Shown here: positions 61,389-64,000 of the stretch, piece after piece
Layout: every line of letters begins with the position of its first letter
Position numbering within the stretch: position 1 is the stretch's first letter
From: an uncultured Pelagibacteraceae bacterium
Lineage (GTDB): Bacteria; Pseudomonadota; Alphaproteobacteria; Pelagibacterales; Pelagibacteraceae
NCBI GenBank assembly: GCA_902577075.1
Contig: CACGXV010000001.1
Span: forward strand, 62,001-126,000
Length of the DNA: 64,000 nucleotides
Direction: 5' to 3'
The notes under the pieces: model-generated
Databases searched by the model: none
What the model saw: only the letters and a program-made list of their open reading frames with translations
Told to the model about the DNA's origin: nothing
Translations under genes and position numbers: made by a program

Positions 61389-61465
61389 GGGCCTGTAGCT
61401 CAGTTGGTTAGAGCAGTACACTCATAATGTATTGGTCCCAGGTTCGAGTCCTGGCGGGCCCACCA
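61389..61465 (+). tRNA. tRNA with CAT anticodon (elongator Met or Ile2)
   Basis: Acceptor stem GGGCCTG pairs with CGGGCCC, with one G-U pair. The anticodon loop CTCATAA has anticodon CAT, the T arm is CCAGG-TTCGAGT-CCTGG, and CCA is encoded. G1-C72 pairing and an anticodon stem without three GC pairs exclude the initiator. The variable region TTGGTC resembles E. coli tRNA-Ile2 (lysidine-modified) more than tRNA-Met, so Ile2 is my preference. It lies within the polysaccharide island. Confidence 0.9.
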
Positions 61466-61594
61466 AAAATTTTACAATTATCAATGATTTATTGAGACTG
61501 TTATTATTTAAAATTAGAAAAAAAATACAAGTGTTAAGTGGATAGTAAAAAATCTTTATTTAGAATAAGCTAATACAATTATAATAATTTAAAA

Positions 61595-63175
61595 GTGATA
61601 AAAGTTTTCAAATCAAGCAAATTCTATTCATATATTGTTATCTTTTTTTTGGTCTATTTGTCGATTGATTTTAGCATTGATTATTCATTGCATAACACTG
61701 ACTTCATCCATTGGAGTTTTATTCTTGAACAAATAGCGACTTATCTAAGTGGTGGCAAGTTATATAAAGACATTTTTTTACAATATGGAGATGGATTAAT
61801 TATTTTATTTTCTATTATAAATTTTGTTTATAAAATAGATATGTATTCGTTAGGTGTGATATCTAGTATAGCATTTAGCCTAAAATTCTTACTTTTTTTT
61901 TATACGTGCACAAAATTAAATACATCAATATTTTTATCTTTATTAGCAACCATACTTATTTTTTTAAGCATTAGTTATTCTCAAATACCATGGCCTGATA
62001 TTTACGCAGGATTGTTTTTATTAATTTTTTATATTTTATTGATATCAAACTTTAAAAAACAAAATAAATTTATAATAGTATTATCCTCTTTTACCTTCTT
62101 TTTGACAATATATTTAAGAAATACTTATATATTAAACTTTATCTCAACTTTTATTTGTTACTTTATTTTTCACACTTTTTTTCTAAAAAAAAAAATATTT
62201 TATTTTTATAAAATATTTTTTTTTACTTTTGTATTTTTGTTCTGCTATTTTCTAATTTTATATTTCAATAGTAATCTAGTATTTTGGTATTCACAAAGTT
62301 TTGGTCTATCTGATCAATATTTTGGTGTTGCTGATAAGAGTTTGTTTCAAAGATTAGAACTATACATTTATTATATTTTAAGGCTAACATATCATTTTTT
62401 AATTCCTAAAACACTCACCAATGTTCTTTTCACTGTTAGTGGTTTATTAACAATACTTTTTGTTATTATTTACATTTTTTTTGGCAAATTTTTACACAAT
62501 GAAGAAAATAATGATAAAAAACTATTAGTATTTTTTATTGGTATAAATAGTTTATGCGGTTTAATTCAACTATTAAGTCATTATGAAAGCATAAGATTTA
62601 TTAACTCCTCAATAGGAGTTTATATTGTAGCAGTATATTTAATTGAAAAAATAAAACTCTTAAATTTTAAATATAAATGTTTAATTATTATTTTTTTTTC
62701 GACGATTTATACTTATGAAATCTATAATTATTTAAGTCACATAAGGCTTTATCAATTATCATCTCATAATCATAGAACATTTCCATATAAACACGAAATC
62801 TCCGAATATACAAAAACTGAATTTAATTTTTTTGGAAAAAAAAAATTGAGAAATGATTACGTAGATTATTATGAAGATATCACTCACTCTATTTGTAGCA
62901 AAAATAATATCTATAATTTAAGTTATGATAAAACATTCAATTTTATATGCCCTGAGAAAAAAAATACCTTTAAGTATAATATTTTTACACAAAAACCTGA
63001 ATTAATTGAGAATTTAATAAAAAATTCAAATATTGGAGATCGGGTCATTATTTCTAGTTATCCGCTTGTAAATTTTAAATTAATAAAAGAAAAAAAACTT
63101 CCAAAAGATTTCAGATATACCAAGTCTGATACTTATATGGCATTTTATCCAGATAAATTATTTATTTATGAATAA
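61595..63175 (+). CDS. polytopic membrane protein, GT-C glycosyltransferase-like
   Basis: The 526-aa protein starts at GTG 61595. It has about ten membrane helices over the first 370 residues and then a soluble C-terminal domain of about 130. An early loop after the first helix, HWSFILEQIATYLSGGKLYKD, is typical of GT-C type (PMT/ArnT-like) enzymes, which use lipid-linked sugars. No substrate can be assigned. It overlaps the next gene by 8 bp. Codon use is extremely AT-biased. Confidence 0.7.
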   Translation: MIKVFKSSKFYSYIVIFFLVYLSIDFSIDYSLHNTDFIHWSFILEQIATYLSGGKLYKDIFLQYGDGLIILFSIINFVYKIDMYSLGVISSIAFSLKFLLFFYTCTKLNTSIFLSLLATILIFLSISYSQIPWPDIYAGLFLLIFYILLISNFKKQNKFIIVLSSFTFFLTIYLRNTYILNFISTFICYFIFHTFFLKKKIFYFYKIFFFTFVFLFCYFLILYFNSNLVFWYSQSFGLSDQYFGVADKSLFQRLELYIYYILRLTYHFLIPKTLTNVLFTVSGLLTILFVIIYIFFGKFLHNEENNDKKLLVFFIGINSLCGLIQLLSHYESIRFINSSIGVYIVAVYLIEKIKLLNFKYKCLIIIFFSTIYTYEIYNYLSHIRLYQLSSHNHRTFPYKHEISEYTKTEFNFFGKKKLRNDYVDYYEDITHSICSKNNIYNLSYDKTFNFICPEKKNTFKYNIFTQKPELIENLIKNSNIGDRVIISSYPLVNFKLIKEKKLPKDFRYTKSDTYMAFYPDKLFIYE

Positions 63176-64000
63176 ATTGAAAATAGCATATATTACAAGT
63201 GAAAAAAAAGGAGATATCCATCATTGGTCAGGATCATCTTATAATATTTATAAAAATTTAAAAAAAGCTAGCGGTAAGGTTATATGGTATAGTACATCCA
63301 ATCCTTTGCTTTATAAATTTTTATTTTTTTTAGAAAAGTTTTTACATTTTTTTTGGATTTAGCTACGATAGAAGTAGGAACATACTAGTATCAAAATTCT
63401 ATTCAAAAAAAATTAAAAAATTTTTAAATAATTTTGAAGTCGATTGTATATTTGTACATCAATGTTCTCTAATAAGTTTTTTAGATACTAATATACCTAT
63501 TTATATATGGACAGATTTAACTTATGATCTTTATCAAAAAGACTATTTAAAAGATCAAAAACCATTATCTATCTATAATGGTAATTTGCTTGATAGTTTA
63601 GCTTTAAAAAAAGCAAAAAAAATATTCTATACTTCAACTTATGCAAAAAAAAATGCAATAAAAAAATATTCTATAAACAAAAAAAAAATTGAGGTAATTC
63701 CTTTCGGATCTAATTTTGAATTAAATTTTAAACAAAAAAATATTATTAAAAATATCATTTCAAAAAAAATTTCAAAAAAAAATGAAATAAAATTTTTATC
63801 AATAGGAGTTGACTGGTATCGAAAAGGTATGGAAGACACTATAAATATTATAAGTTTATTAAATCAAAAAGGGTATAAATGTAGTTTATCAATAGTAGGT
63901 TGTAATCCACCAAAAAATATTAAGACATTAAAGTTTGTTAAACTCTTCGGGTATTTGAGCAAAGAAATAAAATCTCAAAAAAACAAATTAAAAAAACTTT
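63168..64000 (+). pseudogene. GT4-family glycosyltransferase, frameshifted and incomplete at the window end
   Basis: The frame starting at ATG 63168 stops at 63362 after 64 codons. The protein continues in another frame from GGA 63355 with GFSYDRSRNILVSKFYSKK and remains open to the window end. The joined product reads as a GT-B glycosyltransferase with a C-terminal block FLSIGVDWYRKGMEDTI and LSIVGCNPPKN. The switch is at an eight-T run (63347-63354), where seven Ts would restore the frame. It could be a pseudogene, a slippage-controlled gene or a base-call error. The downstream open frame favours a recent or reversible event. Confidence 0.65.
63347..63354 (+). repeat. eight-T homopolymer at the glycosyltransferase frameshift
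   Basis: A run of eight Ts sits exactly where the two frames of the glycosyltransferase meet. Similar runs occur throughout this AT-rich window, so its length is not unusual in itself. Confidence 0.6.

Noticed and set aside
61389..61465. Initiator tRNA-fMet
   Set aside because: The first base pair is G-C and the anticodon stem lacks the three consecutive GC pairs of initiators, leaving elongator Met or Ile2.

Overview
The window looks like a piece of a streamlined marine alphaproteobacterial chromosome, most likely SAR11/Pelagibacterales. The evidence is: very AT-rich DNA (about 70% by eye); intergenic gaps that never exceed about 130 bp; neighbouring genes that often overlap by 4-24 bp; alphaproteobacterial gene orders and proteins (ispH-thrB, petABC, CcrM methyltransferase, F0 operon with a split b/b' pair, Anbu peptidase, ELM1-family protein); and a retinal-biosynthesis cluster of the kind that accompanies proteorhodopsin. 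I see no rRNA, insertion sequence, CRISPR array or integrase, and no gene-free stretch longer than 300 bp.

Layout. (1) 1-11.4 kb, minus strand: an unbroken run of 15 genes, DUF721 - dsbA-like - smc - atpI,B,E,b',b - crtI,B,Y - blh - small membrane protein - ispH - thrB (only its first codons). It joins the proton channel of ATP synthase to carotenoid/retinal synthesis and the last MEP-pathway enzyme. (2) 11.4-16.1 kb: mutY and an FAD monooxygenase (+); then ccrM, rnhB, a 45-residue membrane ORF and a family-4 uracil-DNA glycosylase (-). (3) 16.1-20 kb (+): TPR lipoprotein-like/secreted protein, ispE, tRNA-Gln, cca. (4) 20-30.4 kb: greA/hemF/trmL (-), the cytochrome bc1 operon petABC (+), then a translation and envelope operon lgt-midA-pgeF-prs-rplY-pth-ychF (-). 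(5) 30.4-42 kb: ubiK (+), MarR/OmpR/EnvZ-type regulators (-), ilvE (+), uvrB-SDR-folB-uvrC-pgsA (-), an aspartate aminotransferase (+), an epimerase-like reductase and a PsiE-like protein (-). (6) 42-54 kb: trxB (-), ELM1 and a 2OG-Fe(II) oxygenase (+), Anbu peptidase (-) divergent from a circularly permuted ATP-grasp protein (+), carAB (-), yqeY-dnaG (+). (7) 54-56 kb (+): rpoD, tRNA-Val and a membrane protein placed almost end to end. (8) 56-64 kb: an accessory surface-polysaccharide island with a capsule-type transferase, a HisF-like/HisH-like/WbuX-like set for amidinated sugars, a CAT-anticodon tRNA, a polytopic GT-C-like protein and a frameshifted glycosyltransferase that runs off the end.

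The main observations for follow-up are: tRNA genes used as punctuation with coding starts 3 nt behind their CCA ends; an SMC protein of only 857 residues without a visible hinge; three GANTC sites packed into the 75-bp upstream region of the GANTC methyltransferase gene; a DnaG without its zinc ligands; nine of ten convergent gene pairs with overlapping stop codons; back-to-back ATG codons at DUF721/mutY; and an incomplete Anbu locus with a perfect inverted repeat between its two divergent genes.

All coordinates and motifs were read by eye; no database search was run.
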